DNA from: Mesostigma viride
Taxonomy: Eukaryota > Streptophyta > Mesostigmatophyceae > Mesostigmatales > Mesostigmataceae
Reading direction: 5' to 3'
Assembly (NCBI GenBank): GCA_009746045.1
Contig: RPFO01000138.1
Coordinates: 1,035,259 to 1,099,258, forward strand
DNA: 64,000 nt
Of the stretch, positions 1 through 9,296 are shown piece by piece. A program made the translations under genes and the position numbers. The notes below the pieces were generated by a model. The model was not told where the DNA came from. It was given only the letters and a program-made list of their open reading frames with translations, and did no database searches. Numbering within the stretch: position 1 is the first letter of the stretch; every line of letters starts with the position of its first letter.

Positions 1-148
1 GCCAAACCGAGCTGTGTGGCATGAGCACAGAGGGAGTCCGGTGGCATTTGTGAAAGGGAAGTGGCTTCAATCGTAACGTTCTCACCAATGCTATTAACCT
101 CGGAGTGGGTGCAATAGTTGCAATTTAGTGTCAAAAGGGTGGGTCACC
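1..148. other. Upstream flank of the dyskerin gene
   Basis: No coding region or repeat is recognised here. The stretch ends in CACCATGGCG, a good eukaryotic start context. It presumably holds the 5' UTR and part of the promoter of the dyskerin gene; no TATA box is obvious. Confidence 0.4.
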
Positions 149-1311
149 ATGGCGGATGTCGACGACAAGAAGAAGAAGAAAAAGAAAAAGAGCGAAGATG
201 TCGGCGAGGATGCACTGGGGGCAGTCCAGGCAAGCACGGATTTCCTGATAAAGCCGGACAGTAAAGCAAGCTCTTTGGACACTTCCCAGTGGCCATTGCT
301 GCTGAAGAACTACGACAAATTGAATACGCGAACAGGGCATTACACGCCTATCCCAACCGGGTATTCCCCGCTGAAGAGGCCGCTGCACGATTACGTGCGG
401 TATGGGGTTCTGAATCTTGATAAGCCGTGCAACCCCTCGTCTCACGAGGTCGTGGCATGGATCAGGCGTATTCTGCGCGTAGAAAAGACCGGGCACAGTG
501 GAACCCTGGATCCCAAGGTCAGCGGCTCGCTGATTGTTTGCATCGAGCGAGCCACACGGCTGGTGAAGGCCCAGCAGGGCGCCGGGAAGGAGTACGTGGG
601 CATTGTCCGCCTTCATAGTGCTGTGGACCATTCCAAGGTCGGCCGTGCGGTGGAGACGCTCACAGGTGCCCTTTTCCAACGGCCGCCGCTCATTTCTGCC
701 GTGAAGAGGCAGCTTCGTATTCGCACCATTTACGAGAGCAAGCTTCTCGAATACGACAGCGAGAGGCACCTGGGCGTCTTCTGGGTGTCCTGCGAGGCGG
801 GCACATACGTGCGTACGCTATGTGTGCACCTGGGCCTGCTGCTGGGCGTGGGCGGCCACATGCAGGAGCTGCGCCGCGTGCGGTCGGGCATCATGGGCGA
901 GAAGGACAACTTGGTGACAATGCACGACGTGCTGGACGCGCAGTGGATGTATGACAACTTCAAGGACGACAGCTACCTGCGACGCATCATCATGCCACTG
1001 GAGCGGCTGCTGATCAACTACAAGCGCGTGGTGGTCAAGGACAGCGCGGTTAATGCAGTGTGCTACGGCGCCAAGCTCATGATCCCGGGCCTGCTGCGCT
1101 ACGAGTCCGGCATCGAGGTGCGTGCCGCAGGGATGGGGGGGGGGGTGAAGCGACAAATGAGCATGGGGGGGTAAAGGAAGGGAGGGAGAAGGGAGGGGGG
1201 AGGGGGGGGCGAAAGGATACAGGCAGGCGGGCAGGCGGGCAGGCGGGCAGGCGGGCAGGCGGGCAGGCGGGCAGGCGGGCAGGCGGGCAGGCGGGCAGGC
1301 AGGCAGGCGGG

Positions 1312-1342
<31 letters not shown>

Positions 1343-3731
1343 AATGGGTGGCGGTGAGGGGTTGTGCCACTGGTGGGCAACAGCAGCACCCAGCAAGCAT
1401 GACACCGCGGCGCCACCCTGGGCTAGCGTGTGCGGGGTTGTCGTTGCATGTGGGTCAGCAGCTGCACTGGAAAGGGGGGGGGGGGGTGAGATGAAGGTGG
1501 AAGGGATGCTGTCTTTTGGTGCGTGGAATGGGGTGCACTGCCGTCATGGGAGCACGTGCTCACCCAGCAGTGCTTGCTGCACTGGGGTAGTGACACCGCT
1601 TGGCGCTCATTGTGCCCTTGTCTTGCACTGTGGCGGGGTATCTATATCCCATCACCGCCGATTGTGTTCTCTCGGTGTTGGTGTGCTGGCAGCATGCTAA
1701 GCAATGCCACTGCCAAACGACAGGGCCCGGCTGTGGCAGTCACATGGCAAATGGCGTGCCGTGATGTGCAAGGCTTGTGGGTATATGGGTCGCTGTTGTC
1801 ATGTCAGGATTGCATGTTGTTGGAGCTAGAGGTAGGTCTGTTGCTTATGGGACAGCCAGGGCACAAGCCGCCAAATGCCTGCATTCGCATCCCCTCGGCA
1901 AATTGCTAGAACTACGGAGAATTGGAGGGTCTGGGCCTTTTGATGCCATGTACCATTGCAGGGGAGGTTCATGTGACATGTGGTGGCCACCTGCTGGTAG
2001 TTGTGGTTGGCTTTAGGCTGCCATGAGCGCTGCACACGACTTTCAGCATGCGCGTTTTTTTGTTTCTCGGCCATCGTGTGGTCCGCAGGGGGTGTCATAG
2101 GCCGGGATCGTCTGTTGGCGGGGAATATACCGACCGACCGACCGACCGACCGACCGACCGACCGACCGACCGACCGACCGACCGACCGACCGACCGACCG
2201 ACCGACCGACCGACCGACCGACCGACCGACCGACCGACCGACCGACCGACCGACCGACCGACCGACCGACCGACCGACCGACCGACCGACCGACCGACCG
2301 ACCGACCGACCGACCGACCGACCGACCGACCGACCGACCGACCGATCGACCGACCGACCGACCGACCGACCGACCGACCGGCCGACCGACCGACCGACCG
2401 ACCGACCGACCGACCGACCGACCGACCGACCGACCGACCCACCCACCTACCCACCTACCCACCTACCCACCTACCCACCTACCCACCCACCCACCCACCC
2501 ACCCACCCACCCACCCACTCACCCACCCACCCACCCACCCACCCACCCACCCACCGCCCCACCGCCCCACCTGCCCCACCTGCCCCGCCCGCCCGCCCGC
2601 CCGCCCCCCGCCCGCCCGCCCGCCCACCCGCCCACCCCACCGACCCACCGACCCACCTACCTACCTACCAACCCACCCACCCACCCACCCACCCACCCAC
2701 CCACCCACCCACCCACCCACCCACCCACCCACCCACCCACCCACCCACCCACCCACCCACCCACCCACCCACCCACCCACCCACCCACCCACCCACCCAC
2801 CCACCCACCCACCCACCCACCCACCCACCCACCCACCCACCCACCACCCACCCACCCACCCACCCACCCACCCACCCACCCACCCACCCACCCACCCACC
2901 CACCCACCCACCCACCCACCCACCCACCCACCCACCCACCTACCTACCTACCTACCTACCTACCTACCTACCTACCTACCTACCTACCTACCTACCTACC
3001 TACCTACCTACCTACCTACCTACCTACCTACCGCAGGGGGTGTCATTGGTCGGGATAGTCTGTTGGCGGGGAATCCTTATCTCTCCTGTCTTGTCCCCCT
3101 CTTGCGTTGCCGCTTACGCAAATTTGCTGCTGCCATACCCCCTTTCCCCTCCTTTCCCCCCCTTCCCCACACACAGGTGGACGAGGAGATCGTGCTGATG
3201 ACGACCAAGGGCGAGGCGATCGCGGTGGCGATTGCGCAGATGAACACGGCGGTGATGGCGACGTGCGACCACGGGGTGGTGGCGAAGATCAAGCGCGTGG
3301 TCATGGAGCGCGACACGTACCCACGGAAGTGGGGCCTGGGGCCCACCGCGCAGAACAAGAAGAAGATGATCAGTCAGGGGCTGCTCGACAAGCGTGGGCG
3401 GCCCAATGAGAAGACGCCCAAGGAGTGGCTGCGCGCAGTGCCGGACCTGGGTGCGCCCACCGCTGACAAGGAGGCCAAGGAGGCCAAGGAGGAGGGCAAG
3501 GAGGAGGAGGGCAACGGGGTGCCCGCCACGCCCAAGAGCGAGAAGAAGAAGCGGAAGAAGGAGGGCAGCCCGGCGCCCGAGGCGGATGCTGTGGAGAGCA
3601 CCGAGAAGAAGAAGAAGAAGAAGAAGAAGAAGAAAGAGGATGGAGATGGGGAGGAGGAGGCGGGGGAGGCAGCAAAGAGCCCCAAGAGTAGTAAGAAGGA
3701 GAAGAAGAAGAAGGAATCTGACTCAGATTAA
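149..3731 (+). CDS. CBF5: Dyskerin / CBF5, H/ACA snoRNP pseudouridine synthase, two exons
   Basis: This is the catalytic subunit of nucleolar H/ACA particles, which turns uridine into pseudouridine in rRNA and snRNA and also stabilises telomerase RNA in many eukaryotes. Exon 1 is 149-1117 and exon 2 is 3177-3731. The intron is phase 0 (GAG|GTGCGT ... ACACAG|GTGGAC) and the protein is 507 residues, against about 510-570 in the family. A lysine run opens the protein. The dyskerin N-terminal and TruB catalytic domains follow, with GHSGTLDP holding the catalytic Asp at about residue 121, then [14 protein letters not shown]. The PUA domain (about 300-375) is split by the intron at [21 protein letters not shown] and a Lys/Glu-rich nuclear tail close it. 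Exon wording such as [11 protein letters not shown] is plant-like. The start is the ATG at 149 in a Kozak context; an upstream in-frame GTG is not used. It is the only host gene recognised. Confidence 0.96.
1221..1342. repeat. (GGGCAGGC)n / (AGGC)n microsatellite in the dyskerin intron
   Basis: About 120 bp of GGCAGGCG units decay to plain AGGC towards the right end. It lies about 100 bp inside the intron. It is open in several frames and so makes false low-complexity ORFs on both strands. Confidence 0.95.
2083..2126 (+). repeat. Left copy of a 44-bp direct repeat bracketing the intron array
   Basis: It starts CCGCAGGGGGTGTCAT and ends TCTGTTGGCGGGGAAT. It matches 3031-3074 with three mismatches by eye. 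The tetranucleotide array begins 2 bp after it. Confidence 0.9.
2129..2439. repeat. (ACCG)n tetranucleotide array
   Basis: About 78 nearly perfect ACCG units with two visible variants: a GATC near 2345 and a GGCC near 2380. All frames are open and read Thr-Asp-Arg-Pro repeats, which explains the long false ORFs here. Confidence 0.97.
2440..3030. repeat. (ACCC)n and (ACCT)n tetranucleotide arrays
   Basis: The register continues from the ACCG array. It first reads mixed ACCC/ACCT, then a C-rich patch near 2555-2650, then about 270 bp of ACCC, and finally about 90 bp of ACCT up to the second 44-bp repeat. The G-rich complement, (GGGT)n, could form quadruplexes; this is inferred. Confidence 0.96.
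3031..3074 (+). repeat. Right copy of the 44-bp direct repeat
   Basis: It starts exactly where the ACCT array ends and is the partner of 2083-2126. The pyrimidine-rich tract and the ACACAG acceptor of the intron follow within 105 bp. Confidence 0.9.
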
Positions 3732-4224
3732 GTGCCCTTGCCTCTCACGGTTCGGAGGGTTCTCTCCTGCGCATGGCGATGCTGGTGCCGCCATGTGTCT
3801 TGAGATGATATCTGACTGCATTGCGCACATGTTATTTTAGGCTGCATGGTGCCATCAGTTAGAAGATGTTTTACATTCAGTTGCGAGTACTTTATAGAGT
3901 GGAGAGTTGGTCTGCTTGGTGGTTGGCCTGGGGACATGTTTGCAGTACCCTCAGGAGAATTTCCATTACATCAATGAGACGAGCGCAAGCCAGAAATAAT
4001 ATGCCAAATGAATACGCCAGCCAGAAATAATATGCCAAATGAATAGTGAAGCCCCCAACGAATTCAAAGCAAATTTCTTGTGTTTAGCTCTTCTGTATAC
4101 GCTCTCAGCCGCCCATCTGTCCAGGAATAGTTGTCTCCTATTTCAGAAACCGGCTGCGTTCGAGCATAACTATCGTTCATGCTCGTGACTACATGGCTCG
4201 CCGCTGAGCTGGTGGTGCGCAAGG
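3732..4224. other. 3' flank of the dyskerin gene, with a short tandem duplication
   Basis: No gene is seen. A 26-bp segment containing GAAATAATATGCCAAATG occurs twice about 32 bp apart (near 3987-4012 and 4019-4044). The 3' UTR of dyskerin lies here; no clear polyadenylation signal was identified. Confidence 0.5.
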
Positions 4225-4500
4225 TTAAAATTAAATTAAATTATAACATGACTCCGTTGGGAGATCATGTAGCACATATTTCCTTGCTGGATGGATGGAG
4301 GTGGGCGAAGCCGCGTAACCGAACTAATCTAACTCTAAGCTAACCTAATCTAGGAAAACCCTAACTATTCTACTCAGTAAAGCGCCCCTTCCTCTTGGGG
4401 GGGGGGGGGCTTGCCCACAGGGGCTGGCGTGTGAGCCTGGACAATCGTCTTCCACCTCTTCTTGTTCTGCATAGCAGTCCAAGCAAGAGAGAGGGAGTGA
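4225..4500 (-). mobile_element. LINE fragment (family A), 3' end only
   Basis: On the minus strand the last codons of a reverse transcriptase ORF read RWKTIVQAHTPAPVGKPP and stop at 4370. About 110 bp of 3' UTR follows, then the stem-loop core CTCCCAACGGAG and a (TTTAA)n tail ending at 4225. It is 5'-truncated and is the same family as 7022-8116, but diverged in its last codons. A poly-C run lies inside the Pro stretch. Confidence 0.8.
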
Positions 4501-5125
4501 CTTAATTAATTAATTAATTAATTAATAGACACGTGACTGCGTCACGTGAGCATAAGTCCTCAGTGGGAGGGCAACATGGGATGGAATGGATGGTGTAAGC
4601 TATCTAGGTCCTAGTTACAGGGGTGTGGGCACCGCGGCCCGAATCGCTATGAATGCCATACTTGGTCACACGCGGAGCCCCCACAGACTTGGGGGTGGTC
4701 TCCTTCATCACTACTTGCCATCTATCCTTGCGTACCATCTGCCTCCATATTACAGACAAACCAGGAGGCTGCCCGGGTCTGAGCCCGTCACGTCTAGTGT
4801 AGCACATGTCCATGCCGAGTCTATCACAAAAAGTCCACGGGTGGCGGCCCTGCCGCGCGCAGCCTGGGGCACGCCAGGTGAGGACATATCGCGAGGCATA
4901 CCCTGGTACAAAGATTCTAAAGACCTATCTGTGGAAAACCCTACGTTCAGGGCCTGGCGGAGCATCCCGGCTACCGTGCCGTTCAGCCGTGTGGCCAGCG
5001 TGTCCGTGAGCGTCCATGCCTCGGCGCCATAGGTGAGCACCGTGAGGACCAGGACCTTGAGGAGCATGCGCTTGCGGTGCTCGCCCATGCAGGTCCTTCG
5101 AGTGCCAGTAGGTTTTGAGCGACTG
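4501..5125 (-). mobile_element. LINE fragment (family B), C-terminal ORF2 and 3' end
   Basis: A minus-strand reverse transcriptase C-terminal region reads EHRKRMLLKVLVLTVLTYGA, then AEAWTL and MLRQALNVGFST. The ORF is broken by a frame change near 4,850 and ends at 4604. The 3' UTR ends in the perfect hairpin CACGTGACgcaGTCACGTG and then a (TTAA)n tail at about 4501-4527. The C-terminus (RWQVVMKETTPKS) and the 3' hairpin both differ from family A, so this is a separate but related LINE family. Confidence 0.78.
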
Positions 5126-5930
5126 ATGCCTAGCCGGCGGATCTGATTTATGCTGACACTGCCGACGATGTGGACACCCGCATCGCCCTCGCCTGGGCCA
5201 AGCTCCGCTCGCTCACACCTTACTGGCGCTCGAAGGGCCTGGACGGGCACCGCAAACGCATGCTCTTCAAGGTCCTCGTCCTCACGGTGCTCACGTATGG
5301 CGCCGAGGCGTGGACCCTCCCACCCAAGCTGGCAGCACGGCTCGACGGCACAGTTTACAGGATGCTCCGGCAGGTCCTTAACGTAGGTTTTTCCGAGCGT
5401 CCGTCATCAGAGTCTTTGTATCATGGCATGCCTCGTGTTTCGGACGAGATTAGGCAGCGTAGGATAGCATTTGTAGGTGACACCTTGCCCGCACCAGCCA
5501 GGTCGACACCACCCTTGGTCTGGCCGGCCCCCAGCGGCTTGGACAGCCAGGGCGGCATATTCTGACCTGGCCTGGCCCCGCGGACATTCCCAAAAGGGTA
5601 GGGAAACCTGTCACCAACTACGTTCAGATGTTGCTGGACGACCTAGTGGTCCCAGCCCAGTTTGAGCACCGCATCCACTCTCTCTCCCGTCTTTGGACTG
5701 CCATGCAGGACAAGACGCGGTGGCAGAAGATTGTCAAGGCGCACACGCCCGACCCTGTGGGCAAGCCACCTCCCCCCAAGCGGAGGAGGCGTTTTGATGA
5801 GTAGTGTAGCTAGGCTTTTCTAGATAGAGTTAGGATAGTTCGATCACGCGGCTTCCTCCACCCCATCCATCATGGAATATGTGCTACATGACCCCCCCAC
5901 GGAGGCATGTTATAATTTAATTTAATTTTT
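5126..5930 (+). mobile_element. LINE fragment (family A), internally deleted ORF2 and tail
   Basis: It starts in LIYAD, then jumps across a deletion at a TGACAC repeat into ADDVDTRIALAWAKLRSL. It continues through GHRKRMLFKVLVLTVLTYGA to the family C-terminus KRRRRFDE, with the stop at 5802-5804. One frame change near 5,480 breaks it. The 3' end has the GGAG stem-loop and a (TTTAA)n tail near 5905-5927. It lies head-to-head with the family B copy on its left. By eye it matches the better copy at 7022-8116 closely. Confidence 0.82.
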
Positions 5931-5935
5931 AATGC

Positions 5936-6450
5936 CTAGCCGAGGCCAGGCCGATGCGGATGTCCACATCGTCCGCGGTATTAGGGAGCATGCTCCCCAG
6001 CAGTTTGAAGCGATCACGGAACTCGACCTCCTTACCGTCTAGCAGCCGGCGGCAGCGGCGGGCGACTGGTTGCCCCAACCACCATCGCCTCACTTTTGAC
6101 ACTAATTAATCTCCAACCCCACCGCCCGCGCCTCCAAGCCCAGACAGTCCAGCCAGGTCTGAATGTGCTCGGGGCGCTCGATGAGGGTGGTATCATCCGC
6201 ATAAATCAGATCTGACAGGCGGTAACCATGCAGGGTCAACGCCGCTGTGTTCGTGCTCGTTAAGGATGTCCAAGCCCGGCTCGGACCCCTTAACCCAGAG
6301 CAGTAAAGCGCGCACGTGCCCGGCGCATGACGTGATCCTGGACAATAATGAACAGGTATGGGGACAGGACACAACCTTGCCACACCATGTGGTGAAGGGG
6401 GAATGGTGGGGTGGTGCCCTCCGCAGTCCGCACTACTGCCTGCGAGCCCC
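5936..6450 (-). mobile_element. LINE fragment (family A), inverted reverse transcriptase core
   Basis: The minus strand reads WQGCVLSPYLFIIVQDHVMR (finger/palm of a LINE reverse transcriptase), then the catalytic LIYADDTTLIERPEHIQTWL and a piece of thumb. It is broken by frame changes and stops. It has no 3' end of its own and abuts the tail of the preceding element. It may be the inverted 5' part of the copy at 6541-6810; that is inferred from matching order. Confidence 0.75.
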
Positions 6451-6542
6451 CATTAATCAATTAATTAATTAATTAATTAATTAATTAATTAATTAATTAG
6501 GAACATAACTCCGTTGGGAGTATATGTAGCACATAGTCCTCA
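6451..6542 (-). mobile_element. Ultra-short LINE/SINE 3'-end insertion
   Basis: On the minus strand it carries CTGAGGACTATGTGCTACAT, the stem-loop CTCCCAACGGAG, and a long (TTAA)n tail (about 6451-6499). Nothing coding is attached, so it is a strongly 5'-truncated insertion of the shared 3' core. Confidence 0.75.
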
Positions 6543-6810
6543 GATGTTGCTGGATGACCTACTGGTCCCAGCCCAGTTTGAATACCGCATCCACTCTCTC
6601 TCCCTTCTTTGGACTGCCATGCAGAACAAGACGCGGTGGCAGAAGATTGTCAAGGCTCACACGCCCGACCCTGTGGGCAAGCCACCTCCCCCCAAGAGGA
6701 GAAGGCGTTTTGATGAGTAGGGTAGTTAGGATTTTTCTAGACTAGTTAGATTAGCGTTAGGTTAGTTAGATTACGCGGCTCTCTCCACTCCACCATCCAT
6801 CACGGAATAT
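6543..6810 (+). mobile_element. LINE fragment (family A), last 58 codons and 3' UTR
   Basis: MLLDDLLVPAQFEYRIHSLS continues to KRRRRFDE with the stop at 6718-6720. It is nearly identical to the end of the 7022-8116 copy. The 3' UTR follows up to CACGGAATAT, where a SINE-like repeat takes over. The stem-loop and tail are missing. Confidence 0.78.
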
Positions 6811-7015
6811 TCAGTATTTAGCTACGCCATGCCTACTACAATGGGACCTCCCATGGATGTAGCAGTCAGCATTTAGCCATGCTATGCCTAAGCAGGGAGT
6901 TACACTCTGCTGAGATGCCATGTGTACACCAGCTATAGCCTAGCCACATACCTTCCACCCCATATGTCATGCAGGCCTTCTAAGCCCTCTCCTCAAGCCG
7001 CCTTGTGTGCTTGTG
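6811..7015 (+). mobile_element. SINE-like repeat, copy d (partial)
   Basis: It contains TTAGCCATGCTATGCCTAAG and a hairpin of the GCAGRGAG...CTCTGC type, as in the copies at 8353-8616 and 9297-9560. Its start looks duplicated. It lies directly 5' of a LINE fragment. Confidence 0.6.
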
Positions 7016-8116
7016 CTTGTTTAGGAGGCATGAACTGGATCATGGCATCCTTAACGAGAAAGAGCACGGCGGGGTTAAACCTGGCTACCGCATGGCCGAC
7101 CTGATTTATGCGGATGACACCACCCTCATCGCGAGCCCCGAGCACATTCAGACCTGGCTGGACTGTCTGGGCCTGGAGGCGCGGGCGGTGGGGTTGGAGA
7201 TTAGTGTCAAAACTAAGGCGATGGTGATTGGGGCCTCCAGCACCCCGCCTCTGCCGCGCCTGCTCGACGGGACGGAGGTCCCGTTCCGCGATCGCTTCAA
7301 ACTGTTGGGGAGCTGGCTCCCTGACACCGCCGACGATGTGGACATCCGCATTGGCCTGGCCTGGGCTAGGCTTCGTTCGCTCAACACCTACTGGCGCTCC
7401 AAGGGCCTGGGCGAGCACCGCAAGCGCATGCTCTTCAAGGTCCTCGTCCTCACGGTGCTCACGTATAGCGCCGAGGCGTGGACACTCACACCCACGCTGG
7501 CAGCTAAGCTAGACGGCACAGTTTACAGGATGCTCCGACAGGTCCTGAACGTAGGGTGTTCCAAGCGCCCGTCATTAGAGTCTTTGTATCAGGGCATGCC
7601 TCGTATTTCGGACGAGATGAGACAGCGTAGGATAGCATTTGTAGGACACCTTGCTCGCACCAGCCAGGTCGACACCGCCCTTGGTCTGGCCGGCCCCCAG
7701 CGGCTTGGCCAGCCAGGGCGACACATTCTGACCTGGCCTGGCCCCAAGGGCATTCCCAAAAGGGTGGGGAAACCTGTCACGAACTACATCCAGATGTTGC
7801 TGGACGACCTAGTGGTCCCAGCCCAGTTTGAACACCGCATCCACTCTCTCTCCCGTCTTTGGACTGCCATGCAGGACAAGACGCGGTGGCAGAAGATTGT
7901 CAAGGCTCACACGCCCGACCCTGTGGGCAAGCCCCCTCCCCCCAAGAGGAGGAGGCGTTTTGATGAGTAGTGTAGTTAGGACTTTTCTAGACAGTCTAGA
8001 TAGCTTACAGTTGGTTAGTTCGATTACGCGGCTTCCTCCACTCCACCCATCCATCATGGAATATGTGCTACATGATCTCCCAACGGAGGCATGTTATAAT
8101 TTAATTTAATTGAATT
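7016..8116 (+). mobile_element. LINE (family A), 5'-truncated copy with the longest ORF2
   Basis: The largest LINE remnant in the window. It holds a 3' portion of ORF2 (7022-7970), about 120 bp of 3' UTR, the stem-loop CTCCCAACGGAG, and a (TTTAA)n tail at about 8093-8116. The 5' end is lost at the reverse transcriptase palm. No endonuclease domain remains, so the clade is not assigned; the C-terminal half looks like RTE/CR1-type LINEs. Confidence 0.85.
7022..7970 (+). pseudogene. LINE ORF2 reverse transcriptase, C-terminal part
   Basis: The open frame carries the palm motif C, LIYADDTTLIASPEHIQTWL, in which the YADD aspartates bind metal. Next come KLLGSWLPDTADDVDIRI, the thumb block HRKRMLFKVLVLTVLTYSAE, the connection region RQRRIAFVGHLARTSQVD and a basic end, KRRRRFDE. 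Palm motifs A and B and everything upstream are missing, so this is about a third of a full ORF2 and cannot be functional. It is uninterrupted from the palm to the stop, unlike its neighbours. The role in a live copy is target-primed reverse transcription. No start codon belongs to it; the left boundary is where homology to the inverted copy begins. Confidence 0.85.
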
Positions 8117-8293
8117 TAACCATCATGGCGGTGCAGGTGCACCTTGTGCACCCAGAGCAGGTGATAGTTGTACATCCTACACCTGCAGGTTGTCGCCCTG
8201 ATTGTATTACAAACCCATAGATGCCCCTTTCTCAGGGCTATGTGTTACATATGCTCCCCATGCGCGGAGCTATGAAATTTTAATTAATTAATC
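8117..8293 (+). mobile_element. SINE-like repeat, copy a
   Basis: It holds the hairpin GGTGCACcttGTGCACC, CCTGCAGGTTG, GCCCCTTTCTCAGGGCTATG and the end hairpin GCTCCccatgcgcGGAGC, then a (TTAA)n tail. It shares its 3' half with copies b and c. No tRNA-type A or B box was recognised. Confidence 0.65.
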
Positions 8294-8352
8294 ACGGAAT
8301 ATGTGCTACATGATCTCCCAACGGAGGCATGTTATAATTTAATTTAATTTTT
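8294..8352 (+). mobile_element. Ultra-short LINE family A 3'-end insertion (about 60 bp)
   Basis: CACGGAATATGTGCTACATG, the stem-loop and a (TTTAA)n tail repeat the last ~60 bp of 7016-8116. Nothing else is attached. It sits directly after the tail of SINE copy a. Confidence 0.75.
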
Positions 8353-8616
8353 TAGTAGTCCTCAGTTGCATTAAGAATTTAGCCATGCTATGCCTATGCA
8401 GAGAGACGCTCTCTGCTGAGAAGCCATGCCCTAGCTCTTGTATAGCCATGATGATCTTCCCCCACATGACAGGCTCCCCCTTAGCTGGGCATCGCTTGAT
8501 AGATCATGGGGGTGCAGGTGCCCTGGCGCACCTCGAGCAAGGGTAGCTTACATTCCCACCCTTGCAGGAAGTAGCCCAGAATTTAAAAGCCATATGCCCC
8601 TTCTCAGGGATATATG
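8353..8616 (+). mobile_element. SINE-like repeat, copy b
   Basis: It starts AGTCCTCAG and holds TAGCCATGCTATGCCTATGC, the perfect hairpin GCAGAGAGacgCTCTCTGC, a GGTGC...GCGCACC hairpin, CTTGCAGGAAGTAGCC and GCCATATGCCCCTTCTCAGG. Its whole length matches the inverted copy 9297-9560 by eye. It has no ORF. Confidence 0.7.
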
Positions 8617-9225
8617 TTAAAAATATAATTACTTACAGCAGAGTGAAATCACTCAAACCAAAGCAAACGCCCAGCTATAAACCTATATACAGAGCCATGT
8701 CAAAGCTCTATACTACGAAGTACGATAAGACCAATGGAAACGCCTAACGGGAGGAACCTAATAGCCCTGCTGCACCGCAAAATCAGCCCGCGTACGGCGG
8801 AGCATGATGTCCGCCATGGCCCGAGTCAGCGCCACCGACAAGCGCTGACGCCAATATGACGTCCAGGTCCGCGCCGACCATGGGGCCCGCTGGCCCTCCA
8901 GGTCCAGCCGGTCCTCCCGGAGCCGGCAACACTCCTTGAAGAAGGCGGAGGTCAGGGGCCCCATGGCCCCAAACTCCTCCAGGACAAAGGGCACCACACG
9001 ATGGTGCCCGACGTCGCCGTAGGCCAGGAGCTTGGTCCGCTCCGCCCGGTCCGCCGTGTAACCTGCCGTGAGGGAGGCCCCAGCCACGTGGCTAAGAGCC
9101 AAGGGCCGCGCCACCGAAACGTCAATAAGCAGATGCCGGCCACCCCCCTCAAAGTCCAGCACCACGATGTCAGGCCGGTGGTTGGGGGAATAGAAGGCAG
9201 CGCCATCCGCATCCTCGGACCGGAT
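8617..9225 (-). mobile_element. LINE fragment (third family), C-terminal domain and 3' end
   Basis: A 5'-truncated LINE on the minus strand. The C-terminal coding part runs to 8758. About 140 bp of 3' UTR follows, with the hairpin GAGTGAttTCACTC and an AT-rich end at 8617. The last 52 bp (8617-8668) recur exactly at 31450-31501, which marks the true 3' end of this family. Confidence 0.7.
8758..9225 (-). pseudogene. LINE C-terminal region with a nuclease-like PD...D motif
   Basis: The frame reads SPNHRPDIVVLDFEGGGRHL, then LIDVSVARPLALSHVAG, TADRAERTKLLAYGDVGHHR and VVPFVLEEFGAMGPLTSAFF, ending RRTRADFAVQQGY. The PD-x(n)-D-x-S arrangement followed by a Lys-containing helix and V(V/F)PF(V/A)LE(E/T)FG is the pattern seen at the C-terminus of many non-LTR reverse transcriptases, where a restriction-like fold is proposed. 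Only about 155 residues remain, so the link to a reverse transcriptase is inferred. The frame is open to its left end, where another insertion cuts it. It is a dead fragment. Confidence 0.65.
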
Positions 9226-9296
9226 GTTCGGGGATATATGTGCTACATGTACTCCCAACGGAGTTGTGTTCCTAATTAATTAATTATTAATTAATA
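9226..9296 (+). mobile_element. Ultra-short LINE/SINE 3'-end insertion (about 70 bp)
   Basis: ATATGTGCTACATGTA, the stem-loop CTCCCAACGGAG, TTGTGTTCC and a (TTAAT)n tail. It is the same 3' core as at 6451-6542 but in the opposite orientation. It truncates the 5' side of the minus-strand LINE fragment. Confidence 0.7.

Noticed and set aside
1060-1494. Gly/Arg/Gln repeat proteins and their Pro/Ala/Cys mirror on the other strand
   Set aside because: They are translations of the AGGC microsatellite, with no context or conservation.
2001-3731. A 576-codon frame with Pro-Thr-Asp-Arg and Pro-Thr-His repeats joined to the end of dyskerin
   Set aside because: The frame exists only because tetranucleotide repeats are stop-free in all frames. 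The GTGCGT...ACACAG intron explains the layout and gives a normal dyskerin.
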